Shown here: piece after piece, positions 42,476 to 50,782 of the stretch
Layout: each line of letters begins with the position of its first letter
Position numbering within the stretch: position 1 is the stretch's first letter
Notes under the pieces: model-generated
The model's input: the letters and a program-made list of their open reading frames with translations, nothing else
What the model was told of the DNA's origin: nothing
Database searches by the model: none
Position numbers and translations under genes: made by a program
Assembly (NCBI RefSeq): GCF_937960835.1
Contig: NZ_CALGPC010000010.1
Span: 124,001 to 188,000 of the forward strand
Reading direction: 5' to 3'
DNA length: 64,000 nucleotides
Origin: an uncultured Ferrovibrio sp.
Lineage (GTDB): Bacteria; Pseudomonadota; Alphaproteobacteria; Ferrovibrionales; Ferrovibrionaceae

Positions 42476-44848
42476 TCAGTTCGCGTATTCCGGTACCTTG
42501 CCGTCGGATGGCTTTCCAGCGGACGGTTTGCCGGCAGTCCCGCCCCCCTTCCCGCCTTTGTCGGCTGTGATTTCGAAGGCGAGCTTGTCGTCGACGACCT
42601 TCACCAGAACATGCCCCCCCTTCACGAGCTGACCGAACAATAGCTCGTCGGCCAGAGGCTTCTTGATGTTTTCCTGGATGACCCGGCCCAGCGGCCGCGC
42701 GCCATAGAGCTTGTCGTAGCCGCGCTCGGCCAGCCATGCGCGTGCCTCGTCGGTCAGCGCGATGGTAACGTTGCGATCGGCCAACTGGCCTTCCAGCTGG
42801 GCGACGAACTTGTCGACCACGCGGTTGATGACTTCCGAAGACAGCGGTGCAAATGCAATCGTCGCATCCAGACGGTTGCGGAATTCCGGCGTGAAGAGCC
42901 GCTTGATCGCCTCTTCGTCCTCGCCTTCCTTGGTGCCGCGGCCGAAGCCGATCGCCTGCTTCGACATTTCGCTGGCGCCCGCATTGGTCGTCATGATCAG
43001 CACGACATTGCGGAAATCGACATGCTTGCCGTTGTTGTCGGTCAACTTTCCGTGATCCATGACCTGCAACAGGATGTTAAACAGGTCGCCATGGGCCTTT
43101 TCGATCTCATCGAGCAGCAGCACGCAATGAGGATGCTGGTCGACCGCATCGGTCAGCAGGCCGCCCTGATCGAAGCCGACATAGCCCGGAGGCGCACCGA
43201 TCAGACGCGAGACACTGTGGCGCTCCATGTATTCCGACATGTCGAAGCGGATCAGCTCCACGCCCATGATCTGAGCAAGCTGACGCGCCACCTCGGTCTT
43301 GCCCACGCCGGTCGGGCCAGAGAAGAGATAGCAGCCGATCGGCTTCTCCGGCTCGCGCAGGCCCGCGCGCGCCAGCTTGATCGCGCTGGACAGCGCATCG
43401 ATGGCCTGGTCCTGGCCGTAGACCACGCGCTTGAGTTCGGCATCCAGGTTGCGCAGGGATTCCTTGTCCTCGCGCGACACCGACTTGGGTGGGATGCGGG
43501 CGATCTTGGCGACGACTGTCTCGATCTCCTTCACGCCGATGGTCTTGCGGCGGCGGCTTTCCGGCTTCAGCAGTTCGGCGGCGCCGACTTCGTCGATCAC
43601 GTCGATGGCCTTGTCCGGCAGCTTGCGGTCGTTGATGTACTTTGCCGACAGCTCGACGGCGGCCTTGATTGCATCATCGGTATAACGCACGCCGTGATGC
43701 TGCTCGTAATAGGTCTTGATGCCGCGCAGGATCTTGACCGCATCCGACAAGGTTGGCTCGTTGACGTCGATCTTCTGGAACCGGCGCAGCAAGGCGCGGT
43801 CCTTCTCGATATAGGAGCGGAATTCCTTATAGGTGGTCGAGCCGATGCAGCGCAGCGCGCCCGAAGCCAAAGCCGGCTTGAGCAGGTTGGACGCATCCAT
43901 TGCGCCGCCGGACGTCGCGCCGGCGCCGATCACGGTATGCATCTCATCGATGAACAGGATCGAGCCGGGCTGCGATTCCAGCTCCTGCATCACCTGTTTC
44001 AGACGCTCCTCGAAATCGCCGCGATAGCGGGTCCCGGCCAGAAGGCTACCCATATCCAGCGCGTAAATGGTCGAGTCCTTGAGTATCTCGGGCACCTCGC
44101 CACGCACGATGCGACGCGCCAGGCCTTCGGCGATGGCCGTCTTGCCCACGCCCGGATCGCCGACATAGAGCGGATTATTCTTTGTGCGGCGGCACAGAAT
44201 CTGGATCGTACGCTCGATCTCCTGCTCGCGGCCGATCAGCGCGTCGATCTTGCCGGCGCGAGCCTTCTCGTTGAGGTTCACGCAATAAGCGCTGAGCGCT
44301 TCCTTGTCCTTCGAGGCATTGCGCTCACGGTCGCCGCGCTCGGCCCGCTCCGCGCGCTGCTCGACATCGCTGTCGGCACCGCGCACCGGACGGCGGTCGC
44401 TGCGGCCCGGCGCCTTGGCCACGCCATGGCTGATGTAGCTGACCGCATCCAGACGGGTCATGTCCTGCTCCTGCAGGAAATGCACCGCATGGCTTTCGCG
44501 TTCGGAGAAGATCGCGACCAGCACGTTGGCGCCCGTCACCTCCTCGCGGCCGGAAGACTGCACATGGAACAGCGCGCGCTGCACGGCACGCTGGAAGCTC
44601 AAGGTCGGCTTGGCGTCCTGCGGAATGCCGACGACCAGGCCGCGCAGATCCTCATCGATGAAAGTACCCAGGCGCTGCCGGAGTTTTTCGATATCAACGT
44701 TGCAGGCCCGCAGGACCGCAACGGCATCCTGATCCTCGGTCAGCGCGAACAGCAGATGCTCAAGGGTGGCGAATTCGTGTTTCTTGGCGCCGGCGAGCGA
44801 CAGGGCTCGATGTAGCGTCTGCTCCAGCGTGCGCGAAAAAGATGCCAT
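42476..44848 (-). CDS. clpA: ATP-dependent Clp protease ATP-binding subunit ClpA
   Basis: A 790-residue AAA+ unfoldase. The N-domain starts MASFSRTLEQTLHRALSLAG and binds ClpS. The first Walker A is GDPGVGKT (about residues 230-237) and the second is GPTGVGKTE, near 506-514. The VIGAG and EAHGD-type Walker B regions are present. The C-terminus is a glycine/lysine/proline-rich tail that is longer than in E. coli. It feeds substrates to ClpP, which is not in this window. clpS lies 82 bases upstream on the same strand, the usual arrangement. Confidence 0.96.
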   Translation of the reverse strand: MASFSRTLEQTLHRALSLAGAKKHEFATLEHLLFALTEDQDAVAVLRACNVDIEKLRQRLGTFIDEDLRGLVVGIPQDAKPTLSFQRAVQRALFHVQSSGREEVTGANVLVAIFSERESHAVHFLQEQDMTRLDAVSYISHGVAKAPGRSDRRPVRGADSDVEQRAERAERGDRERNASKDKEALSAYCVNLNEKARAGKIDALIGREQEIERTIQILCRRTKNNPLYVGDPGVGKTAIAEGLARRIVRGEVPEILKDSTIYALDMGSLLAGTRYRGDFEERLKQVMQELESQPGSILFIDEMHTVIGAGATSGGAMDASNLLKPALASGALRCIGSTTYKEFRSYIEKDRALLRRFQKIDVNEPTLSDAVKILRGIKTYYEQHHGVRYTDDAIKAAVELSAKYINDRKLPDKAIDVIDEVGAAELLKPESRRRKTIGVKEIETVVAKIARIPPKSVSREDKESLRNLDAELKRVVYGQDQAIDALSSAIKLARAGLREPEKPIGCYLFSGPTGVGKTEVARQLAQIMGVELIRFDMSEYMERHSVSRLIGAPPGYVGFDQGGLLTDAVDQHPHCVLLLDEIEKAHGDLFNILLQVMDHGKLTDNNGKHVDFRNVVLIMTTNAGASEMSKQAIGFGRGTKEGEDEEAIKRLFTPEFRNRLDATIAFAPLSSEVINRVVDKFVAQLEGQLADRNVTIALTDEARAWLAERGYDKLYGARPLGRVIQENIKKPLADELLFGQLVKGGHVLVKVVDDKLAFEITADKGGKGGGTAGKPSAGKPSDGKVPEYAN

Positions 44849-44930
44849 GCGCCTTACGCCTCCCTCGGTCGGGTCAATACCGGACAACCACGCTTAAGAC
44901 TCAATCACGATCCTCGAACAGGTTCCGTGT

Positions 44931-45260
44931 TCAATCCCGCTCCATCGTGCATTGCAACGGATGCTGATGCTGACGGGCGAAATCGATCACTTGCGTGACC
45001 TTGGTTTCCGCCACCTCGTAGGTGAATACACCGCAGATGCCCACACCCTTCTGGTGGACATGAAGCATGATGCGCGTGGCTTCTTCGCGCGGCTTGTTGA
45101 AAAAACGCTCCAGCACATGAACGACGAACTCCATCGGAGTGTAGTCGTCATTCAGCAGCAGCACCTTGTACATGGGCGGCTTCTGCGTCTTCGGCCGGGT
45201 CTTGGTGACCACGCCGACCTCGGTGCGCCCGCGCCCGTCACGTCCATCCCGTTCGCTCAT
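44931..45260 (-). CDS. clpS: ClpS adaptor (N-end rule)
   Basis: A 109-residue adaptor. Conserved features are PPMYKVLLLNDDYTPMEFVV, whose NDDYTPMEFV region with downstream VHVLERFF and LHVHQKG forms the N-degron pocket, and a final GICGVFTYEVAETKV. The N-terminal 28 residues are flexible. ClpS delivers proteins with bulky hydrophobic N-termini to ClpAP and blocks other substrates. Its promoter overlaps the terminator of the phasin gene upstream. Confidence 0.95.
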   Translation of the reverse strand: MSERDGRDGRGRTEVGVVTKTRPKTQKPPMYKVLLLNDDYTPMEFVVHVLERFFNKPREEATRIMLHVHQKGVGICGVFTYEVAETKVTQVIDFARQHQHPLQCTMERD

Positions 45261-45326
45261 GCCAACAAACCCAGCTGCAGCGGCGCTCTACAAAAAGAAC
45301 ATACGGAAGGATGATATGGCCTCACA

Positions 45327-45355
45327 GTTAAAAAATACCAGCACCCTGGTGACAA
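45327..45355 (-). promoter_or_regulatory. Candidate clpS-clpA promoter
   Basis: On the minus strand TTGTCA (45350-45355) and TTTAAC (45327-45332) are 17 bases apart, about 67 bases before clpS. The -35 overlaps the T tract of the phasin terminator. Confidence 0.5.
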
Positions 45356-45384
45356 AAAAAGAGCCCGGCTGTCTGGCCGGGCTC
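45354..45384 (-). terminator. Rho-independent terminator after phasin
   Basis: GAGCCCGGC and GCCGGGCTC (45361-45369 and 45376-45384) form a perfect 9-bp stem with a 6-base loop, followed on the minus strand by seven Ts (45354-45360). It separates phasin from clpS. Confidence 0.95.
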
Positions 45385-45418
45385 GCTAGCAGCGGTCTGG
45401 GGATGCTGCTTAAAGGAC

Positions 45419-45438
45419 GATCCTGCCGTGGCAGGATC
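45419..45438 (-). other. Perfect palindrome spanning the phasin stop codon
   Basis: GATCCTGCC (45419-45427) and GGCAGGATC (45430-45438) form a perfect 9-bp stem with a 2-base centre. It overlaps the stop codon TGA (complement at 45437-45439). There is no T tract; the true terminator lies 35 bases further on. Confidence 0.8.
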
Positions 45439-45976
45439 AGTAGGAAAAGGCCACCGGCTTGACCAGTTTTTCGACGGCCGCCTGCAGCTGCGCATTGATC
45501 GGCGCAAAGGCGTCCTGGGCGGCCTTGGCGGCCACTTCGCTGATCTTGGTGGTGTGGGCGGTGTAGGCCTCGAAGGCATTCTTGGCGTAGTCATTCTGCA
45601 GCTCAATGAGTTCCTGCAGGGTTTTCACGCCCATCATCGCCTTGGTGACCGAAATCTGGTCCTCGAACTGGCTCTTGGTAAACGCCATGACCTCGGCATT
45701 GATCGTCTCCAGGCCCTTGGCGGCAACATTGCCGGCGGTGACGATCGCTTCTACCTGTTCCTTGCCCAGCTTGGCGGCGTCATCGACGCTCTTGGCAACG
45801 GCTTCGAACCGCTCCTTACCCAGCGAGAAGGCCTTCTCGACAGCTTCGGTGCCCGCTTTCATCGCCTTCTCCATCTGCTCTTTTGAAACGAAAGCCACGG
45901 TCTCGTAGGCATTGCCCGTGGCGGTGGCCTCAGCGGTCTCGGCTTCGGCCTTGGGGGTCTTCGTCTTGGTAGCCAT
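45437..45976 (-). CDS. phaP: Phasin (PHA granule-associated protein)
   Basis: A 179-residue Phasin_2-type protein. After a lysine/threonine/alanine-rich start (MATKTKTPKAEAETAEATAT) it is nearly all helix with heptad-like alternation. Typical segments are KSQFEDQISVTKAMMGVKTL and ELQNDYAKNAFEAYTAHTTKISE. Phasins coat PHA granules, limiting their size and easing polymer turnover. AAGGA lies 8 bases before the ATG. It has a near-consensus promoter flanked by PhaR-like operators, fitting autoregulated expression linked to polymer, and pairs with phaC elsewhere in this window. Confidence 0.92.
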   Translation of the reverse strand: MATKTKTPKAEAETAEATATGNAYETVAFVSKEQMEKAMKAGTEAVEKAFSLGKERFEAVAKSVDDAAKLGKEQVEAIVTAGNVAAKGLETINAEVMAFTKSQFEDQISVTKAMMGVKTLQELIELQNDYAKNAFEAYTAHTTKISEVAAKAAQDAFAPINAQLQAAVEKLVKPVAFSY

Positions 45977-46039
45977 TAGGTCGTCCTTGCTTGTCCGGTT
46001 TGTAACGGGCCAGACCCGCGGAGCGGGGACGGCAAGAAT

Positions 46040-46052
46040 GCTGCACTGCAAC
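46040..46052 (-). promoter_or_regulatory. Candidate PhaR operator at the phasin transcription start
   Basis: The sequence CTGC-ACT-GCAA (46041-46051) matches the form CTGC-N3-GCAG reported for PhaR of Paracoccus with one mismatch. It lies where transcription from the adjacent promoter should begin, so a bound repressor would block it. Confidence 0.55.
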
Positions 46053-46059
46053 AAGGCTA

Positions 46060-46088
46060 CAGATAAACCCCGCTTCCCCATATGTCAA
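46060..46088 (-). promoter_or_regulatory. Phasin promoter
   Basis: On the minus strand TTGACA (46083-46088), exactly 17 bases, then TATCTG (46060-46065). The expected start point is near 46053, about 77 bases before the phasin ATG. Confidence 0.8.
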
Positions 46089-46093
46089 CGGTA

Positions 46094-46114
46094 AATTTGT
46101 GCGCCGCACAAATT
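46094..46114. promoter_or_regulatory. 21-bp perfect palindrome upstream of the phasin -35
   Basis: AATTTGTGCG (46094-46103), one central base, and CGCACAAATT (46105-46114) are exact inverted copies. The palindrome ends 5 bases from the -35 element. TGC/GCA-centred palindromes are characteristic of PhaR sites; another transcription factor remains possible. Confidence 0.7.
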
Positions 46115-46160
46115 ATGCTGCGGCGCGATATGGAGGTTGACGAATATCGGATGTATTCAA

Positions 46161-46901
46161 CTAATCGATAGTGCCCTGGGAATAGCGCAGCCCGTTCTCC
46201 CCGACCTGGAAGCGCTGCGGCGCCGCCGGCATGCTGTCGGGGTCGGTTACGTTGAAATACGAGCTATAGGGCGGCAGCGGCACTGCATAAGGCCTCACGG
46301 CGGGAACGCCGGTCTTGTCATAGGGCAGGATCGCATCCAGCAGCGGCTCGGCCATCCGGTCGAATTCCGGCGACGGCCAGCCCCAGGCGTGGAAGTGGAA
46401 CACGCCGTCGCGGCAGGCGCTGGCGGTCCAGAAGAAGCTGTCGCCGCGCAGGAAAAGCCCCTTGGGCGCAGGCTTTTCAAAGCCCGCCGCGGTCAGGGCG
46501 GATTGCAGCTTGGCGAATTCATCCGCGCTTAGGCGATACAGCGCGTTCTGCCCGCGCCAAGGCGCCAGAGGATCGCGGATCGAGATCGGGTTGCTGGGAT
46601 CGTTCAAAGCCGCGCGGCTGATGACGCGCGCATCGAGCATCGCCCCGCCCTCGGGCAGCGCGTTGATGTCGTAAGTCCGCTGCTGCTCCTCCTCGATGGC
46701 GTTGTAGACCAGGCGGTACCGAGCGGGCTGTCCCGGCGCGCAGGCGCGGTCCAGGTCGTCGCCGCCCACATAGCGCTGCCAGGTCAGACTGCGGGTGAAA
46801 GGATCGTTGGCCGGTCCCCGGGCGGCGCAGGCCGTCAACAGGGCACCCGCTGCGGCAATCAGCGCAACCGACAAGAACCGTTTTTTAAGCATCTCACCCA
46901 T
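46161..46901 (-). CDS. Lipoprotein of unknown function
   Basis: A 246-residue lipoprotein. MGEMLKKRFLSVALIAAAGA leads to the lipobox LTAC (Cys about residue 25). The mature part has no recognised domain. It is rich in aromatic residues and prolines (SFFWTASACRDGVFHFHAWG near 165-184, RPYAVPLPPYSSYFNV near 205-220), with a cysteine pair possibly joined near residues 53 and 173. The start could also be the ATG at 46892. It lies alone, between the phasin control region and the divergent carboxypeptidase gene. Confidence 0.75.
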   Translation of the reverse strand: MGEMLKKRFLSVALIAAAGALLTACAARGPANDPFTRSLTWQRYVGGDDLDRACAPGQPARYRLVYNAIEEEQQRTYDINALPEGGAMLDARVISRAALNDPSNPISIRDPLAPWRGQNALYRLSADEFAKLQSALTAAGFEKPAPKGLFLRGDSFFWTASACRDGVFHFHAWGWPSPEFDRMAEPLLDAILPYDKTGVPAVRPYAVPLPPYSSYFNVTDPDSMPAAPQRFQVGENGLRYSQGTID

Positions 46902-47087
46902 ATCGTAACCTGTTCGCTTTGAAGGACCGCCCTCATCCGGCGTGAATCTGTTCAGATTCAACTTGTTACGTGTCAATACGCTAGACAAGGTGGGTGATGG
47001 TTAATATCCTAAACGCCGATTCGCGCCCAGGGGGGAAGCCCGGACGCTGTCGTATTTCGAGTTTCAGCGCAACCGAGGTGGGGGCAT

Positions 47088-48296
47088 ATGAGGCATAATG
47101 GCGCGATCGCGGGGCGACGACTGCCTGGCTTTGTAACAATCTGTTTCAGTCTCGTCCTCCTGGTCTGGCTGTCATTGTCCGCTGATGTCCGCGCTGCCGG
47201 GTATTCGGCCATCGTGCTGGATGCCGATACGGGCCGCGTGCTGCATGCCCATGAGGCCGATACCCTGCGCTATCCGGCCTCGCTCACCAAGATGATGACC
47301 CTCTACATGGCCTTCGATGCCCTGAAGGATGGCCGGCTGAAGCTGGATCAGCGCATCACGGTTTCCGCCCGTGCCGCCGGCCAGGCCCCCTCCGCCATCG
47401 GCTTGCGCCCGGGTCAGACCATCACCGTTCGCGAAGCTATCCTGGCCGCGGTCACCAAATCGGCCAACGACGCAACCGTGGCCCTGGGCGAAGCCATTGG
47501 CGGAACCGAAGCCAAGTTCGCCGAAATGATGACGCATCGCGCCCGCCAGCTCGGCATGCACAACACCACCTTCAAGAATGCCTCGGGCCTGCCGAACCCG
47601 CACCAGAAGAGCACAGCCCGCGACATGGCGACGCTCGCTCTGGCGCTGCTGAAGAACCACAAGAACTACTACTCTTATTTTTCGACGCCGGAATTCGAAT
47701 GGAATGACCGCGTCTTCGCCAATCATAACCACCTGTTGAAGCGCTATGAGGGCGTGGATGGCATCAAGACCGGCTATATCCGCGCCTCCGGCTTCAACCT
47801 GGTCGCCTCGGCCAAGCGCAACAACCGGCGCGTGATCGGCGTCGTCTTCGGCGGCACCAGCGTCAAGGCACGCGACGACCGCATGATCCAGCTTCTTGAT
47901 GCAGCTTTCAAGAAACTCGAGGACGACAGCAACGCGCCGCTGATGGTGGAAAAGGACGACCGCAAGCCGGGCTTCGGCCTGATCTCCAGCGCCGAGGCCG
48001 CGCCGGTTACGGGCAAGGCCAAGACCAAGACGCCGAAGCCGACGAACGACAATACGGCAGGCGAATGGGCCGTGCAGCTTGGCGCCTTCCGCAAGGCGAC
48101 CGCCGCCGAGAGCGTGCTGGCTAAGCTTCGCCATTCGCTGCCCGGTGCAGAACCCCTGGTGGAACCCGTCGAGTCCGGCAATTCTACTCTCTATCGCGCC
48201 CGCCTCACCGGCCTGAGCGCGGAAGAAGCTCGCAAGGCCTGCCGGCAGCTCAAGCAGAAGAAAATGAACTGCTCGGTCATTTCGCCCGACGCCTGA
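47088..48296 (+). CDS. D-alanyl-D-alanine carboxypeptidase with C-terminal SPOR domain
   Basis: A 402-residue penicillin-binding protein of the S11 family. A signal segment (about residues 13-36) precedes the domain. The active-site triad is S65-x-x-K68 (YPASLTKMM), S125-A-N (TKSANDATV) and K227-T-G (GIKTGYIR). After a threonine/lysine/proline linker (near 308-325) there is a SPOR domain starting WAVQLGAFRKATAAESVLAK. S11 enzymes trim pentapeptides in peptidoglycan, and SPOR binds denuded glycan at the division site. The SPOR tail is common in alphaproteobacterial homologues. Confidence 0.94.
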   Translation: MRHNGAIAGRRLPGFVTICFSLVLLVWLSLSADVRAAGYSAIVLDADTGRVLHAHEADTLRYPASLTKMMTLYMAFDALKDGRLKLDQRITVSARAAGQAPSAIGLRPGQTITVREAILAAVTKSANDATVALGEAIGGTEAKFAEMMTHRARQLGMHNTTFKNASGLPNPHQKSTARDMATLALALLKNHKNYYSYFSTPEFEWNDRVFANHNHLLKRYEGVDGIKTGYIRASGFNLVASAKRNNRRVIGVVFGGTSVKARDDRMIQLLDAAFKKLEDDSNAPLMVEKDDRKPGFGLISSAEAAPVTGKAKTKTPKPTNDNTAGEWAVQLGAFRKATAAESVLAKLRHSLPGAEPLVEPVESGNSTLYRARLTGLSAEEARKACRQLKQKKMNCSVISPDA

Positions 48297-48425
48297 TCAT
48301 CTCACGCTTGAGTATTTTCTGATAAGCTGCTGACGCCGTGGTGATCGCCGACACCATGGCGTTTCAGTTTTTGGCTTGGCTGCACCATCTTGCAGCGGAT
48401 ACGGTTCGGGAGCGAAGCCCTTCCC

Positions 48426-49484
48426 ATGATGATCCGCCCTGCCCGTCGCGCCTCCCAGGCCAATATCCGCCGCAGCCGCCTGCGGATCTGGGCCATCATG
48501 CTGACCATCGCCATCGTCGCGGGCGCTGTCTATGGCGCCTCGATCGCGACGATCCTTGGCGCGGCGCCGGCCTGGTTTGGCGCCGTTCGCGGCGCCTTCA
48601 CAGGCCTGGTGATCGGCGGCCTGATCGGCGGCTTTGAAATCTTCATCGTCAATGGCGAGCGCACGCATCTGCGCCACCTGCCCTTCGCCAAGCTGCTCCT
48701 CGTGAAGGAGGTGGTCTATGTCAGCATCATCCTTGGAGGAGAGTGGCTTGGCAGCACGGTATTCCTGATCGAGGAGTCGCCGGGCTTCGGCTTCAACACT
48801 GTCACAGCGGTCACCTTCGCCTTCTCGCTGCTCTTCGCCTTGATCGTGAACTTTTTGATCGAGGTGTCGCTGCTGCTTGGTCCCGGCGTGCTGGGGAATT
48901 TCCTGCGCGGCTATTACCACCGTCCCCGGCGGGAAGACCGTCTGCTGGTCTTTTTCGACATGCGCAATTCCACCGCCATCGCCGAGCGCATCGGTGATCT
49001 GGCCTTCCACAATCTGCTCAACCGGTTTTTCAGCGACCTGACCGAACCGGTGCTGGCCTGGCGCGGCTCCATCCACAAATATGTCGGCGACGAGATGATC
49101 GTCACCTGGCCGCTGGATCAGCCCGGCAGAGACCCGAGCGGTGCCTACAAGGCGGCGATGGCCGCGCGCGAGCGGATCGCCGACGCCGCCGAAAGCTATC
49201 TTCGCGAATTCGGCGTGGCACCCGACTTCCGCACCGTGCTGCATGCCGGCACGGTGGTGGTCGGCGAAATGGGCGCGGTCAAACGCGAAATCGGCCTGCT
49301 GGGGGATACCATCAACACGACGGCCAAGATCGAAGCCGCGACCAAGCCGCTCGATCACCCCGTCATCGCCTCGAACGAAGCCCTGACGGCAGCACGCCTG
49401 CCGGAAGGGTTGCAAGCGGTCTCGCTGGGGCCGTATCAGTTGCCCGGCAAGTCAAATCCCATCGAGCTTCACAGTATCTCATAA
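48426..49484 (+). CDS. Membrane-anchored class III adenylate/guanylate cyclase
   Basis: A protein of 352 residues: about four membrane helices in the first 170 residues, then a class III cyclase domain. Metal-binding aspartates are in LVFFDMRNSTAIAER and HKYVGDEMIVTW. The helix with transition-state residues reads GDTINTTAKIEAAT: the asparagine is present, but the usual arginine position is lysine. This may affect activity or be a family variant. The start is the first of two ATGs at 48426 and 48429. It would make cAMP or cGMP. The MFS gene starts 12 bases downstream. Confidence 0.88.
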   Translation: MMIRPARRASQANIRRSRLRIWAIMLTIAIVAGAVYGASIATILGAAPAWFGAVRGAFTGLVIGGLIGGFEIFIVNGERTHLRHLPFAKLLLVKEVVYVSIILGGEWLGSTVFLIEESPGFGFNTVTAVTFAFSLLFALIVNFLIEVSLLLGPGVLGNFLRGYYHRPRREDRLLVFFDMRNSTAIAERIGDLAFHNLLNRFFSDLTEPVLAWRGSIHKYVGDEMIVTWPLDQPGRDPSGAYKAAMAARERIADAAESYLREFGVAPDFRTVLHAGTVVVGEMGAVKREIGLLGDTINTTAKIEAATKPLDHPVIASNEALTAARLPEGLQAVSLGPYQLPGKSNPIELHSIS

Positions 49485-49496
49485 AACACCGAGGAA

Positions 49497-50747
49497 ATGT
49501 CCGTGCTTGCTCCGTCCATGGCCTTCGTTGGGGGCCGCGTCCTGCTGCCTTTCGCCTGCGGCTATTTCATGTCCTACCTGTTCCGCAGCGTGAACGCAGT
49601 CATCGCGCCCAACCTGCAGCGCGACCTCGGCATCGGCGCCGGCGACCTGGGCACGCTGACAGCCGCCTATTTCGTCGCCTTCGCGGCCTTCCAGCTGCCG
49701 CTAGGCATCCTGCTGGACCGTTTCGGACCGCGCCGCGTGCAGGCCGTGCTGCTGCTCTCGGCCGCGCTCGGCGCCATCATCTTCGCGGTCGGCAGCAGCC
49801 TCAGCCATCTGGTCATCGGGCGCACCCTGATCGGCTTCGGCGTCGCAGGCGGCCTGATGTCGGCCATGAAGGCCATCGCGCTATGGCTGCCCAAGGAACG
49901 CTGGGCGCTGGCCAATGGCGTGTTCATGACGGCGGGCGGACTGGGCGCGCTGGCGGCGACCCTGCCGGTCGAGCTGGCGGTTGAGCATACCCATTGGACG
50001 GTGGTCTTCTGGGGCCTTGCCGGCCTCACCGTCTTTGCGTCGATGATGATCTTCTTCGTCGTGCCGGAACATCCCGGCGCGCCGAAAGCAACCACCAGTC
50101 TGGGCCAGCAGCTGCGTGAATGCGGCGCCTTCCTGGTCGATAGACGCTTCTGGCGGATCGCGCCGGTTTCGATGATGGGCATGGCCAGCGGCATGGCCAT
50201 CCAGGGCCTATGGGCCGGCCCCTACCTGCGCGACGTGGCCGGCCTGGAGCGGGCCACCGCAGCACAGGTGCTGTTCATCCTTGCGGCGGCGCTCACCGCC
50301 GGCTTCACGCTGACCGGCATCGCCGCCGACCGTCTGCAGCGGCGCGGCATTCCACTCAGCCGCACCATGAGCCTGAGCGTCGTCGTTTATGCGGCGGTTC
50401 TGGCCCTGCTGGCCAGCGCCATCGATCCGGCCAATCCGCTGCTGTGGATCGCCTTCGGGATCATGAGCAATACGACGGTGCTGGCCTATCCGATCCTGAG
50501 CAGCCAGTTCGCGCTGGAGCAGGCCGGCCGGGTGAACACGCTGCTGAACGGCGTGGTATTCGGCTTTACCTTCTTCGCCCAGGCCGGCATGGGCTGGCTG
50601 ATCGACCTCTGGCCGCGCAACGCCAATGGCAGTTATCCGGTGGAGGCCTATCAGTGGACCTTCGGGCTGGCGCTGGTGCTTCTGCTGCTGTCGCTGGGAT
50701 GGTACCTGCTGCCGCAGCGCGAACCGGCGTCCGCTCGCAAGGAATGA
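49497..50747 (+). CDS. MFS transporter
   Basis: A 416-residue major facilitator protein with twelve predicted helices. The loop 2-3 motif is GILLDRFGPRRVQAVLLLSA (about residues 71-90), matching the G-x3-DR-x-GRR-type signature. FGVAGGLMSAMKAIALWLPK (near 114-133) is a second landmark. It resembles the nitrate/phthalate-type MFS branch of metabolite carriers; the substrate cannot be assigned. GAGGAA precedes the ATG. It converges on ugd, and a triplicated 14-15-bp repeat covers both gene ends. Confidence 0.87.
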   Translation: MSVLAPSMAFVGGRVLLPFACGYFMSYLFRSVNAVIAPNLQRDLGIGAGDLGTLTAAYFVAFAAFQLPLGILLDRFGPRRVQAVLLLSAALGAIIFAVGSSLSHLVIGRTLIGFGVAGGLMSAMKAIALWLPKERWALANGVFMTAGGLGALAATLPVELAVEHTHWTVVFWGLAGLTVFASMMIFFVVPEHPGAPKATTSLGQQLRECGAFLVDRRFWRIAPVSMMGMASGMAIQGLWAGPYLRDVAGLERATAAQVLFILAAALTAGFTLTGIAADRLQRRGIPLSRTMSLSVVVYAAVLALLASAIDPANPLLWIAFGIMSNTTVLAYPILSSQFALEQAGRVNTLLNGVVFGFTFFAQAGMGWLIDLWPRNANGSYPVEAYQWTFGLALVLLLLSLGWYLLPQREPASARKE

Positions 50748-50782
50748 CTGGTCAGGGAATGGCCGGTCAGGAAATGACTGGT
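50741..50782. repeat. Triplicated 14-15-bp repeat over two convergent gene ends
   Basis: GGAATGACTGGTCA (50741-50754), GGGAATGGCCGGTCA (50755-50769) and GGAAATGACTGGT (50770-50782) are consecutive. The first contains the MFS stop, and the second contains the ugd stop on the other strand. Slippage here would alter the C-terminus of Ugd. Confidence 0.85.

Noticed and set aside
40660..44815. Long plus-strand frames opposite the binding-protein gene and clpA
   Set aside because: Both lie entirely over well-supported minus-strand genes and their products show Arg/His/Asp-rich shadow composition.
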